This document shows positions 14,663-24,400 of a stretch of 52,234 nt of DNA, one piece after another. A model generated the notes under the pieces. It had not been told where the DNA came from. It was given only the letters and a program-made list of their open reading frames with translations, and did not search any database. The stretch lies in NCBI GenBank assembly GCA_947589245.1, contig CANQBD010000010.1:1-52234 (forward strand), in the 5' to 3' direction. Position numbers and translations under genes: made by a program. The DNA comes from an uncultured Anaeroplasmataceae bacterium (lineage in GTDB: Bacteria > Bacillota_I > Bacilli_A > Acholeplasmatales > Anaeroplasmataceae). The first letter of the stretch is position 1, and every line of letters starts with the position of its first letter.

Positions 14663-15913
14663 ATGCTATTTTATCTTGTTGGAATTAAAGGAGCTGCCTT
14701 AAGTGCCTTAGCTAAAATTTTAAATAATCTTGGACATCTAGTAGCTGGAGTTGATGTTGAAGATGATTTTTACACGGCAAATGATTTAAAAAAAATAAAA
14801 TTAGAAGCATTTTCTAATATGAATTTAAAGCCTAGCTACTATTATGTTATAGGTAATGCTTATGTCAATCATAGTGTAACCAACTACCTAATTAATATGA
14901 ATTATAAATATGACTATTATCCTATTTTTTTAACTAAATTCTTTAAAAATAAAAAATGGCTTTGCGTAGCAGGAACACACGGCAAAACAACATCTACCAA
15001 GCTTTTAGCCACATTTGTTTCGAATAGTACAGCCTTAATAGGCGATAGTACAATGACAACAGGTAATAATGACTATTTTATTTTAGAAGCCTGTGAATAC
15101 CGAAATACCTTTTTAAATTACCACCCAACAATATCCTTAATTTTAAATGTTGATTATGATCATGTTGATTTTTTTAAAACTAAAGATGAATATAATGCCG
15201 CATTTAAAAAGTTTGTCAACCAAAGCAAATTAAGTGTTATTAATGGTGATGAATTTAATTATCGAGCTCCTAATATTATTACCTATGGCTGTCTATCAAA
15301 TAATGATGTCATCTTTGAATATAAAAATAAAACTGTCAAAATTCTGAATAAAACTTTTTCCTTACCAATGACAGGCCTTAAATATGCTTATGACTTTGTA
15401 GGAGCATACTTAGTAGCTAAATTATGTAATATTTCAGACCAAGAAATTCAAAATAAATTAACTTCTTTTCAGATGCCAAAACGCCGCTACCAAAAACAAG
15501 AAATAAAAGAACAAATATTAATCCTAGACTACGCTCATCATCCAAATGAAATAAAAGCCACTTTTGAGGCAGCCTGTGAAGAATATCCAAACAAAAAAAT
15601 AATTTGTGTCTTTGAACCACATACTATCTCAAGACTGCAAGTATTTAAAGATGATTTTAAAAAAGTATTATCTGAATTTAACAAAGTCTATTTAGATAAT
15701 TTGTTTAGCAGTGTTAGAGAAAGTCATGATGTTTTAGTTGAAAAAAAGCTTTATGACTATTTAGATTTTCCAATTTTAAATTATCATAATCGTCTACAAT
15801 TAACTAAAGAAAAAAATTGTATCATTTGCTTCTTAGGTGCAGGTAATATAGATAAAACCTACGAATCTTATTTAGGCTTATTAAATCAAATGGAACAAAT
15901 CACTAGTCAATAG
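14663..15913 (+). CDS. murC: UDP-N-acetylmuramate-L-alanine ligase
   Basis: A 416-residue Mur ligase, adding L-Ala to UDP-MurNAc in the cytoplasm. The N-terminal Rossmann segment VGIKGAALSALAKILNNLGH, the ATP loop VAGTHGKTTSTKLL, LNVDYDHVDFF, and the MurC signature LDYAHHPNEIKAT followed by FEPHTISR are all present. It is slightly short for MurC (often 430-480). Mpl is a related alternative, but the size and the Firmicute context favour MurC. This is one of few plus-strand genes. AGGTGATATT precedes the ATG. No clear promoter was found in 14561-14662. Confidence 0.88.
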   Translation: MLFYLVGIKGAALSALAKILNNLGHLVAGVDVEDDFYTANDLKKIKLEAFSNMNLKPSYYYVIGNAYVNHSVTNYLINMNYKYDYYPIFLTKFFKNKKWLCVAGTHGKTTSTKLLATFVSNSTALIGDSTMTTGNNDYFILEACEYRNTFLNYHPTISLILNVDYDHVDFFKTKDEYNAAFKKFVNQSKLSVINGDEFNYRAPNIITYGCLSNNDVIFEYKNKTVKILNKTFSLPMTGLKYAYDFVGAYLVAKLCNISDQEIQNKLTSFQMPKRRYQKQEIKEQILILDYAHHPNEIKATFEAACEEYPNKKIICVFEPHTISRLQVFKDDFKKVLSEFNKVYLDNLFSSVRESHDVLVEKKLYDYLDFPILNYHNRLQLTKEKNCIICFLGAGNIDKTYESYLGLLNQMEQITSQ

Positions 15914-15930
15914 AAATAACTAGTTTTATT
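15902..15930 (+). terminator. Weak terminator after murC
   Basis: ACTAGT (15902-15907) pairs with ACTAGT (15919-15924), followed by TTTTATT; the murC stop is in the loop. A 6-bp stem makes this only tentative. Confidence 0.4.
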
Positions 15931-15998
15931 AATTTAAAAACTTCCTTTTACCATTTACAAATACTAATAAAAAGTTTCATCAGCAATAATATTGCAAG

Positions 15999-16023
15999 AA
16001 AAAAATCGAACTAAAAAGTTCGA
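15999..16023 (-). terminator. Terminator after tRNA-Glu
   Basis: On the minus strand TCGAACT/AGTTCGA with a four-base loop is followed by seven T. It lies 14 bases past the tRNA 3' end. Confidence 0.8.
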
Positions 16024-16036
16024 CTAAAATACAAAT

Positions 16037-16112
16037 TGGTGACCTATGCGGGGTTCGAACCCACAAATGTTGCCTTGAGAGGGCAATGTGTTAACCATTT
16101 CACCAATAGGCC
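16037..16112 (-). tRNA. tRNA-Glu (anticodon CUC)
   Basis: A full cloverleaf of 76 nt with encoded CCA. The acceptor stem is GGCCTAT/ATAGGTC with one G-U. The D stem is GTG/CAC, the anticodon stem TTGCC/GGCAA with loop CTCTCAA, so the anticodon is CUC, reading GAG. The T arm is GTGGG-TTCGAAC-CCCGC. The body resembles bacterial tRNA-Glu. The CUC isoacceptor is less common than UUC, and GAG is expected to be rare in this AT-rich genome. Confidence 0.92.
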
Positions 16113-16140
16113 AATATATGCGACAAAAGCCACATATATT

Positions 16141-16168
16141 AATATACCATATTTTTTATTTTTTGCAA
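16141..16168 (-). promoter_or_regulatory. Promoter of tRNA-Glu
   Basis: On the minus strand TTGCAA (16168-16163), a 16-base spacer and TATATT (16146-16141), preceded by TGG as an extended -10. It starts just after the xerC stop, giving a leader of about 20 nt before the tRNA. Confidence 0.65.
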
Positions 16169-16181
16169 GTATTTTACAAAA

Positions 16182-17117
16182 TTAATTTCCTGCCTGATTA
16201 TTCTTTTTAGAAGCTCTAGGATGGCTTATTTCATAAGACCTTTTGACATGATCAAAGGTTACATGAGTATATATTTGGGTTGTGGAAAGATTCTCATGTC
16301 CAAGTAGCTCTTGAACACTACGCATATCAGCTCCATTGTTTAATAAAGCTGTTGCAAAACTATGTCTAAGCATATGAGGAGATAGATGGAATGTTTCACC
16401 ACAATCAGCAATTAATTTGTTCAGAATAACTCTCACACCACGTGGGGTTAAGGTTGTGCCATTTTTATTTAAGAAAACATGACGATTCTCTTCATCTTTA
16501 CCTCTATAAAGTAAATCCAATCTGTAAGTGGAAATGTAACGTTTTAAATCATCAGCAAGTTCTTGATACATAATCACAACACGATCCTTACTACCCTTAC
16601 CATGAACAACAATTGATAAATCATTAAAATCAAGATCCTTTATTTCAAGACCACATAATTCACTTACACGCAAGCCACAACCATATAATACTCCTAATAT
16701 ACAATAGTTTCTCAAACCAAGTGGTGTATTTTGATCACAAGCATTAAAAAGCATCATAATTTCATTTTCTTTAATTGTTTTAGGTAATCTTTTAGGAATC
16801 TTAGGAGCTTCAACCTCTTCAAAATAATTATTAGTAACTACTTCTGTTTTAACTAAAAATTCATAAAAGGTTCTTAATGATGATAATTTTCGATTGATAC
16901 TTGATGATGCTAGATTTGTACTTGAAAGGTAGGAAATATAATTTTTACAAACACGATTATTACGAATTTGTAAAATACTTGGAGCCATTTTTTCACGCTT
17001 TACAAATTCGTTAAATTCTTTAATATCATTATAGTAACTAGAAACCGTATTGGCTGAGTAATTTTTAATATTCGTAAGATAATCTACAAATCTAACTATT
17101 GCCTCATTATCATTCAT
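16182..17117 (-). CDS. xerC: Tyrosine recombinase XerC
   Basis: A 311-residue tyrosine recombinase that would resolve chromosome dimers at dif. It has the SAM-like N-terminal core-binding domain (residues about 5-90) and the catalytic set: Arg in [12 protein letters not shown], Lys in [30 protein letters not shown] and the final Tyr. The trmFO-xerC order (ATGA overlap of 4 bp) is the same as in many Firmicutes, supporting XerC over a phage integrase. No att site or mobile genes flank it. Confidence 0.92.
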   Translation of the reverse strand: MNDNEAIVRFVDYLTNIKNYSANTVSSYYNDIKEFNEFVKREKMAPSILQIRNNRVCKNYISYLSSTNLASSSINRKLSSLRTFYEFLVKTEVVTNNYFEEVEAPKIPKRLPKTIKENEIMMLFNACDQNTPLGLRNYCILGVLYGCGLRVSELCGLEIKDLDFNDLSIVVHGKGSKDRVVIMYQELADDLKRYISTYRLDLLYRGKDEENRHVFLNKNGTTLTPRGVRVILNKLIADCGETFHLSPHMLRHSFATALLNNGADMRSVQELLGHENLSTTQIYTHVTFDHVKRSYEISHPRASKKNNQAGN

Positions 17118-18406
17118 AGCTTAGCAACCTCCTTAGCCATTACTTCTAAAGCTCTTTTAGCATATAATTCTTTTCTTTCTTTCTTTTTATGAGGAAAATC
17201 AAGAGGCGGTACAATTCCAAAATTAGCATTCATTGGCTGAAAATTATCAGCATTTGCCTTACAAATATAATGAGCTAGGCTCCCCATTATTGTTGTTGGA
17301 GGTAAATCGATTAAAGTAAGACCTCGCAAATGGCGATCCATATTAATTGCCGCCAAAATGCCACTAGCTGCTGATTCAACATAACCTTCAACACCACTAA
17401 TTTGACCAGCAAAGAAAATGTTAGGATACTTTTGAGTTTGAAATGTTGAATTTAAAATTTTAGGAGCATTAATATAAGTATTTTTATGCATACGACCATA
17501 TTTAGCAAAACGAGCATTTTCTAAACCCGGTATCATTTGAAAAACTCTTTTTTGTTCACTAAACTTTAAATGCGTTTGAAAGCCAACTAAATTATACATT
17601 TTTTTAGAAGCATCGTCCTGTCTTAATTGAACAACAGCATAAGGCTTAGTTCCATCTGGTTTTTTAAGCCCAACCGGCTTCATTGGGCCAAAGATTAAAG
17701 TTTGAGGACCTCTTTTAGCCATTACTTCAATTGGCATACACCCTTCAAATACTTTTATTTCAAAGTCTTTAACTTCAACTTCTTCAGCTGTAATTAAAGC
17801 ATTATAAAAACGATTAAATTCTTCTTCAGTAAAAGGGCAATTATAATAAGAAGCAATACCTCTATCATAACGTGATTTTAAATATACTTTATCATAATTA
17901 ATCGAATCAGCATAGATAATTGGGGCTTGAGCATCAAAAAAATAAAATTCATCTAACCCAAATAAACGTTTAATTTCATTACTTAAATCATCACTAGTTA
18001 AAGGACCAGTAGCTATGATGGTTGGAAGATTTGGATCTATTTTTGTAACCTCTTCCAAAATTATATTTATATTTTTAAAACTCTTAATTATATTCGTTAC
18101 ATAATCAGCGTAGCCTTCTCGATCAACTGCTAAGGCACTACCAGCCTCAACTTTATTAAGTCTTGCCGCTTTAATAATTAATGAGTCAAGCATTTCCATT
18201 TCTTTTTTTAAAATTCCACAAGCATTTTCTAAATCATCACTTTTCAACGAGTTAGAACAAACAAGTTCGCCAAACTTAGCTGTTTGATGAGCAGGTGTCA
18301 TCTTTTTAGGGCGCATTTCATATAAATTTATTTCATAGCCTAATTTAGCTAAATAATATGCTGCCTCACTTCCTGCAAGTCCAGCCCCTATTATATTAAT
18401 AGTCAA
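17114..18406 (-). CDS. trmFO: Methylenetetrahydrofolate-tRNA-(uracil-5-)-methyltransferase
   Basis: A 430-residue FAD/folate enzyme that makes ribothymidine at position 54 of tRNA. The FAD-binding [17 protein letters not shown] at the start, [24 protein letters not shown] and the C-terminal [19 protein letters not shown] are TrmFO hallmarks. The start is TTG at 18406; a possible GAGTG ribosome site lies 7 bases upstream and there is no better ATG. It is coupled to xerC by a 4-bp overlap. Confidence 0.95.
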   Translation of the reverse strand: MTINIIGAGLAGSEAAYYLAKLGYEINLYEMRPKKMTPAHQTAKFGELVCSNSLKSDDLENACGILKKEMEMLDSLIIKAARLNKVEAGSALAVDREGYADYVTNIIKSFKNINIILEEVTKIDPNLPTIIATGPLTSDDLSNEIKRLFGLDEFYFFDAQAPIIYADSINYDKVYLKSRYDRGIASYYNCPFTEEEFNRFYNALITAEEVEVKDFEIKVFEGCMPIEVMAKRGPQTLIFGPMKPVGLKKPDGTKPYAVVQLRQDDASKKMYNLVGFQTHLKFSEQKRVFQMIPGLENARFAKYGRMHKNTYINAPKILNSTFQTQKYPNIFFAGQISGVEGYVESAASGILAAINMDRHLRGLTLIDLPPTTIMGSLAHYICKANADNFQPMNANFGIVPPLDFPHKKKERKELYAKRALEVMAKEVAKL

Positions 18407-18449
18407 CTTTAATCACTCATTTCCTTTATTTCTTTTTCTATTATAACAT

Positions 18450-18480
18450 AAAAAGATGCATCAGATGACGCATCTTTTTA
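18450..18480 (-). terminator. Terminator of the giant repeat-protein gene
   Basis: AAAAGATGC (18451-18459) pairs with GCATCTTTT (18470-18478) around a 10-base loop. It is nearly symmetrical and lies between the giant gene and trmFO on the same strand. Confidence 0.8.
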
Positions 18481-18484
18481 TTTT

Positions 18485-21400
18485 TTAAATTAAACTATTT
18501 ATAATATCTAGACAGCTTAACTTTTCTTTAACTGCACAATTCTTAACCGTAGAGCTTTCACCATAATAGTAACTACCAAGTAATGTTTTCTTATATGCCA
18601 ATAGCTTATTGGCTTTATAATCAAAAACTTCAGCCTCAGTTTCATTATATAAGAAATGAAGCTTAAGATTATCAGCGTATTGATTACCACCAAACGTAGC
18701 GTTGCCTTCACTAAAATAGAAAGCATCACTTGCAATACTTTGAACACTTGCAGGAATATAAACATTCTTAAGACTAAAACAATTCTTAAAAGCATTATTT
18801 CCAATTGACATAAAGCCATCGTTGATAACTACTGTAGTTATTGTAGCATTGGCAGTAAATGCTGAAGATACCTCACCATTGTTATTTACAGCAAGTTCAG
18901 TTAATAATAAATATTCACTACCAACCTTTGCATAAACTGGGAAAATAACAATTGGACTTGAACCCTCATAGCTAATGATAGAAGCCCCATTTGTATTTCT
19001 TTCAAATGTAAAGCTTTCCTGTTTAGAAGCAATATAGCCTTCTAAATAATATGAACCACTTATAGCCTGTAAATCAGATAAGCTAAAATATGAACTAGTA
19101 GCATAATTCCAAGCATTAATTTCAAAACTATCTGAAGAACCATTAGGAAGTAAATTTGATATATCACTTGCTTTATTCTTAGCTAGATAGAAGCCTTTAT
19201 AATCTTTATTATTATAAGTACTATCAACACTAAATGTAATCAAATCATAATCAGCCATTATATCTTTGTTCAATAAAACTATTTCAAATCTAAATAACTC
19301 ATCATTTGCCATAAATAGATTTGCAAAATGGGTCATTATAAATTGTGGTGTTAATATATTTGAATCATAAAGATAATAAATATCATCTTTACAAATTACA
19401 ACATCTTCCCCTAAGAAACTAGCAGTATCACTTTCTTGAAGAAGATAAGTATTATCACCATAGTTAGCATAGAAATCATAAGATACTATTTCAAACTCAG
19501 CAACTAAACTATAATCACCGGCAATAACATTTGTCATATCATAATCTTCACCATTTAAAGTTAATCTCTTAAATTTATAAATATTTCCCTCATAATTACG
19601 AATATTATAGTTTTCAGCAATAATATCCGTAATATTGGCACCTATATAAGTTGTAATATACGTTGTTTCTTCAAACATTGAAGTAATTTCTAAATTAACT
19701 GTGATATCTACAACTCTAGCATAATAATATTGCTTACTATTACTCATGTAAATATTATCTAAATCTTCAATTCGGTTTAAATAAGATGCATCATAGTACC
19801 AATCAATTAATTGATAGTACTTAACAACACCCTCATTATCAACTCTTATAATATTATTAGTATATGTCGGGAAATCAACCTTAGAATCGATATCTAATTG
19901 ATTAACAACACTACCAGCAGCACCTAAATCAAAAACAACCTTATGTTTAATCTTACCATTACTTACAAATTGGTTTAGATTAGTATCATAAACATATTCC
20001 TCATCTGCATTAAAGTTAGCATCAAAATCAGCAGTATAAGCATAGATACTAGAGAAATCAACATCCTTAACTACAAAATTACCATTGTCATCTTTAACAA
20101 TATTACTTAAAACTAAATCTTCACTATGTAATTCAATAACACTAACCATATCAAAAGTGAATTTTGTTAGCTTATAAATCATTGGCACAAAGACAATTTC
20201 ACCATTGTCATCTAAGACATAGCTACCATCAGCATTTGTTTTGGCTACCATAGTTGAAGTAAGAATAACTAATAAATCACCTAGATTACCATTATCAACC
20301 ATTTCCTTCATATCTAGTCCAAAAGTAAATGTATCTGTATCTAATTCTATTTGGGTAACACATTTAGATGCATCAATAAAACCATCACCATTAGTATCAC
20401 TATTATTAATTAAATCAATGATATTATTAGGCATACCCATCGCAAAATCCATCAAATAATAAACGATATTATCCATGAATGTTGTATAATGAATCTTAAT
20501 CTTACGATCATCTTTATTATTACTATCATCACGTTCAATATAAACGTATTGATTTTTATAATAAATATAGACATGCTTCCGGCTAAGCATTAAAGTTGCT
20601 AAAGCATTTATGTTACTCATATCTAAATGCATAAACATTGTTGGCTCGCCAGATTCTTCAACATTAACCTTGATAGTTAACGGAACTTTAATATCAATAA
20701 TGCTCAAAGCCTTAATAGCTACATTGCCTGTGATTTCAAAGTTCTTCTCCATTGCATTATTATATAAAGCCTCAACAATATAAGATAAATTAGTAATATC
20801 ATAATAGTCAGTAAGTGAAACTGGTAGTTCAATACTTAAACCACTATCTAAAATACTAACTGCTAAATTATCAAGCTTCATGTTACTATAAATATTAGTA
20901 TAATTAACAATTAAATTATTAGCTGTTAGACCTTTGATTTTATCATCAGCTTTAATTAACTTTACACTTACAACTTGATTCTCATCAAGCATTGCAGGAT
21001 ATAATTCTGAGCCATTTAAACCTAAAGATAAGCCTGCTTCATCAATATTTAAATAAGCAATTAGATTACTTATATCAAAGCTTTGACTAGAGCTATTTCC
21101 ACTAGTTAATTGACCAACAACATCAAGATTTAATAAATTCATTACTTCTTCAATTAAATTAGTAATACCCTTATAGGTTGATTTAACCTTAACTACCGCC
21201 GTTTGATCATTTTCATTATTACCATAAATACCAAACATTAAAGCCTCTGTAGCCTCTGGATCAACTAGTAATAAAGAAGATAAAGAAATAATATTTAAAT
21301 CTAACTGATGCCATGCTGTCTTAACTCCATCAGCGTACTCATTAACGAACAATTTAATCCGGGCATCAAACTCATTGTTATCTAGTAATTTTAAATATAA

Positions 21401-24400
21401 ATCAAGACTAATATTAGCTACCATCTTGCCATTAGTGATGATGTCAGTCACTAAGGTGAGATTAAATTCCTTCTGCATAGCTAAATCATAGAAGGCAACA
21501 ACATAATCAACAATATCAAGCACTTCTTCTTTTGTTATTAAGTTTTCAGTTGGTAAATTAATTGCTGTTGTCTTAGATGATGCTAGTGTTAAATTATTCA
21601 AACTAAAGGAAATATCACCATAACTACCATTTAAATTCATTAATAACTGCTGATTATCAGCCACATAAGAATAAACCAAAGAAAGCTTTAAAACATCTGC
21701 TAAAATATCTGTTATTGTAATATCTAATGAATTATTACTTAAAATCAAACTATCTAAAAAATCTAAAGATAAAGAATCATCTAAACTAGAAGGGAAAGCC
21801 TCATCACCAAAGGAAATAATTGAACTTAATTTAGCTACAACATCAGTCACTAAAGAATCTAGCTCATTTAAATCAACAACTATCGTTTGATTAGAAATAG
21901 TTAAATAAACAACATTATTATCTAAAATAGCTCTTAATTCTGTAGTAATACCAAGTCCTTCAACAACTAAATTAGCTTCAACACTATAACTATTTCCACT
22001 ATAAACTAAATCAACCGTACCATAAAGACTTAATAATTCTTCCTTGCCATTTAAAACTATGCTGACAGCTGCCTTAGAATCTTCAGATATTGTTAATAAA
22101 AGACTTTCCTTATTTATCAATCCGATAAGGAACTTAATAGTATCAAGCATTTCACTACTATCTACATATTCATTAGAATCTAAATTGAATTCAGTTGTTG
22201 ATACCGTATCAATAACTAAATTAAATTCATAATCTAAAACATTTAATTTAACATCAAAGCCAGCTTCTGTATCCATAAGCTCTAAGTTTAATAACATTTC
22301 ACCCAAGCTTATGCCTAATGCGACATTATTTTCACTTATCTCTAAGCTCCTTATAACATCATTCAAACCATTATCTAATATCGAAGTTAATAATGCTTCA
22401 ACATCAATCTCACTTGACTCATTAGTCATTTCCTTAATGAAATTACTTAATTCTTCTTTTGTAACCTTGACCTTAACATTACGATATTCAACATAAATAC
22501 TATCTTCTATATAATATAGGGTTAGACTTTCTATTAATTCTGAATACTTTATATCCATATCAACTTTAGCTTTAATGCCAGCACTAAAATCAATATAGGC
22601 AACTCCACTTACTTCTAAGTCAGAGCTCTTCCCTGTAAATTCAACATTAACATGTTTATTCTCAATTATTGTTAATACATCCTTAACATAATCAGCTAAA
22701 ACTAAAATTGCTTGTTCATCGATAATGTTTTCTAATGGCACATCAACTTCTTTAATTTCACTAGAAGATAAAACTAAATCTAAAGTGAATAAGTCATCAG
22801 CTTCAACCTTTACTTCACCCACATTAGAACTCATTGTTACTTTAAGAACATTTAATAACTCTGTAATATTGCTTAAATTAACACTAATTGCAGAATCTGT
22901 TATTAATAAACTATCAATAGTTTCTAAAATTGAACCTAAAACACTATTAAAATCAAATTCTGGAATAGTTAACCCTATTGTCTGGGCTATTTTATTTAAA
23001 GTATCAGTAGCTGTAAGAACATTTAGCTTGATTGTTTGCCCATAAACAGATAAATATAAATTTTGGTCTTGATAATAAACCATAAATTCTAATTCTTTAG
23101 TATTATAAGCCAAGCTAATATTACCAACTAAATCGTAACTATTATCGTTAGGCACTAAATCTAATCGACCTTCAACACTAATTTGATAAGCTGGAATTTC
23201 ACCACTTAAATTAACTCCAATAGAACCATTTTCAATTAATTCCCAAACATATTTACCAAAAGATAGATAGCCTGAAATATCACTATATTCATTAGAATCT
23301 AAATTGAATTCAGTTGTTGATACCGTATCAATAACTAAATTAAATTCATAATCTAAAACATTTAATTTAACATCAAAGCCAGCTTCTGTATCCATAAGCT
23401 CTAAGTTTAATAACATTTCACCCAAGCTTATGCCTAATGCGACATTATTTTCACTTATCTCTAAGCTCCTTATAACATCATTCAAACCATTATCTAATAT
23501 CGAAGTTAATAATGCTTCAACATCAATCTCACTTGACTCATTAGTCATTTCCTTAATGAAATTACTTAATTCTTCTTTTGTAACCTTGACCTTAACATTA
23601 CGATATTCAACATAAATACTATCTTCTATATAATATAGGGTTAGACTTTCTATTAATTCTGAATACTTTATATCCATATCAACTTTAGCTTTAATGCCAG
23701 CACTAAAATCAATATAGGCAACTCCACTTACTTCTAAGTCAGAGCTCTTCCCTGTAAATTCAACATTAACATGTTTATTCTCAATTATTGTTAATACATC
23801 CTTAACATAATCAGCTAAAACTAATGCATCACTATATTTAGCATAATCAATACTAAGAGGATCGATATCACTTGTAATAACACTTAAATATAAATCAAAA
23901 TAATTTGCTGAAACATCAAAACCAGCATTATTATTAGTAATAACTAAACGAATTAAATCTAAATTATTAAAGAATTGTGATAAATCCGATACAATTTCAA
24001 CATTATCGTTAGTAATAGAAATTTTTGCTAAAATTTCCTTAAAATCAATGCTTAAAATAGTATTAATAATTTCATTAATATCTAAACTGCTAATGTCCTT
24101 ATTGATATCAATATCAACATTATAATCAGTTAATAATTCTAAGACACTTAAAGGAACCTTAACATTTACATTGCCATAAGTCAAGTAAATAATTTCTGAT
24201 TCAAAAAACAATTCAACTGTTTCATTAATTCCAAAATTTTCAGCCTCAAAATTAAGAACTAATTTAGAAATTAAATTAGAATTAAAATCAATAATAATTG
24301 AACCTTTAACATCTATTTTTTCATAAGAACCACTAAAATTAACTTTAACATTTTTGTTTTGAATGATATCTGTAACAGCTTCCATTATAAAATCTAAATC

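Noticed and set aside
16182-17117. XerC-like gene next to a tRNA as a sign of an integrated mobile element
   Set aside because: Gene order trmFO-xerC is standard for the housekeeping recombinase, and there are no att repeats or phage/plasmid genes around the tRNA.
18517-18819. Minus-strand 100-residue frame inside the giant gene, and several plus-strand frames (22311-22496, 23430-23615)
   Set aside because: They are antisense or shifted readings of the repeat gene. The identical pair only mirrors the 540-bp repeat.
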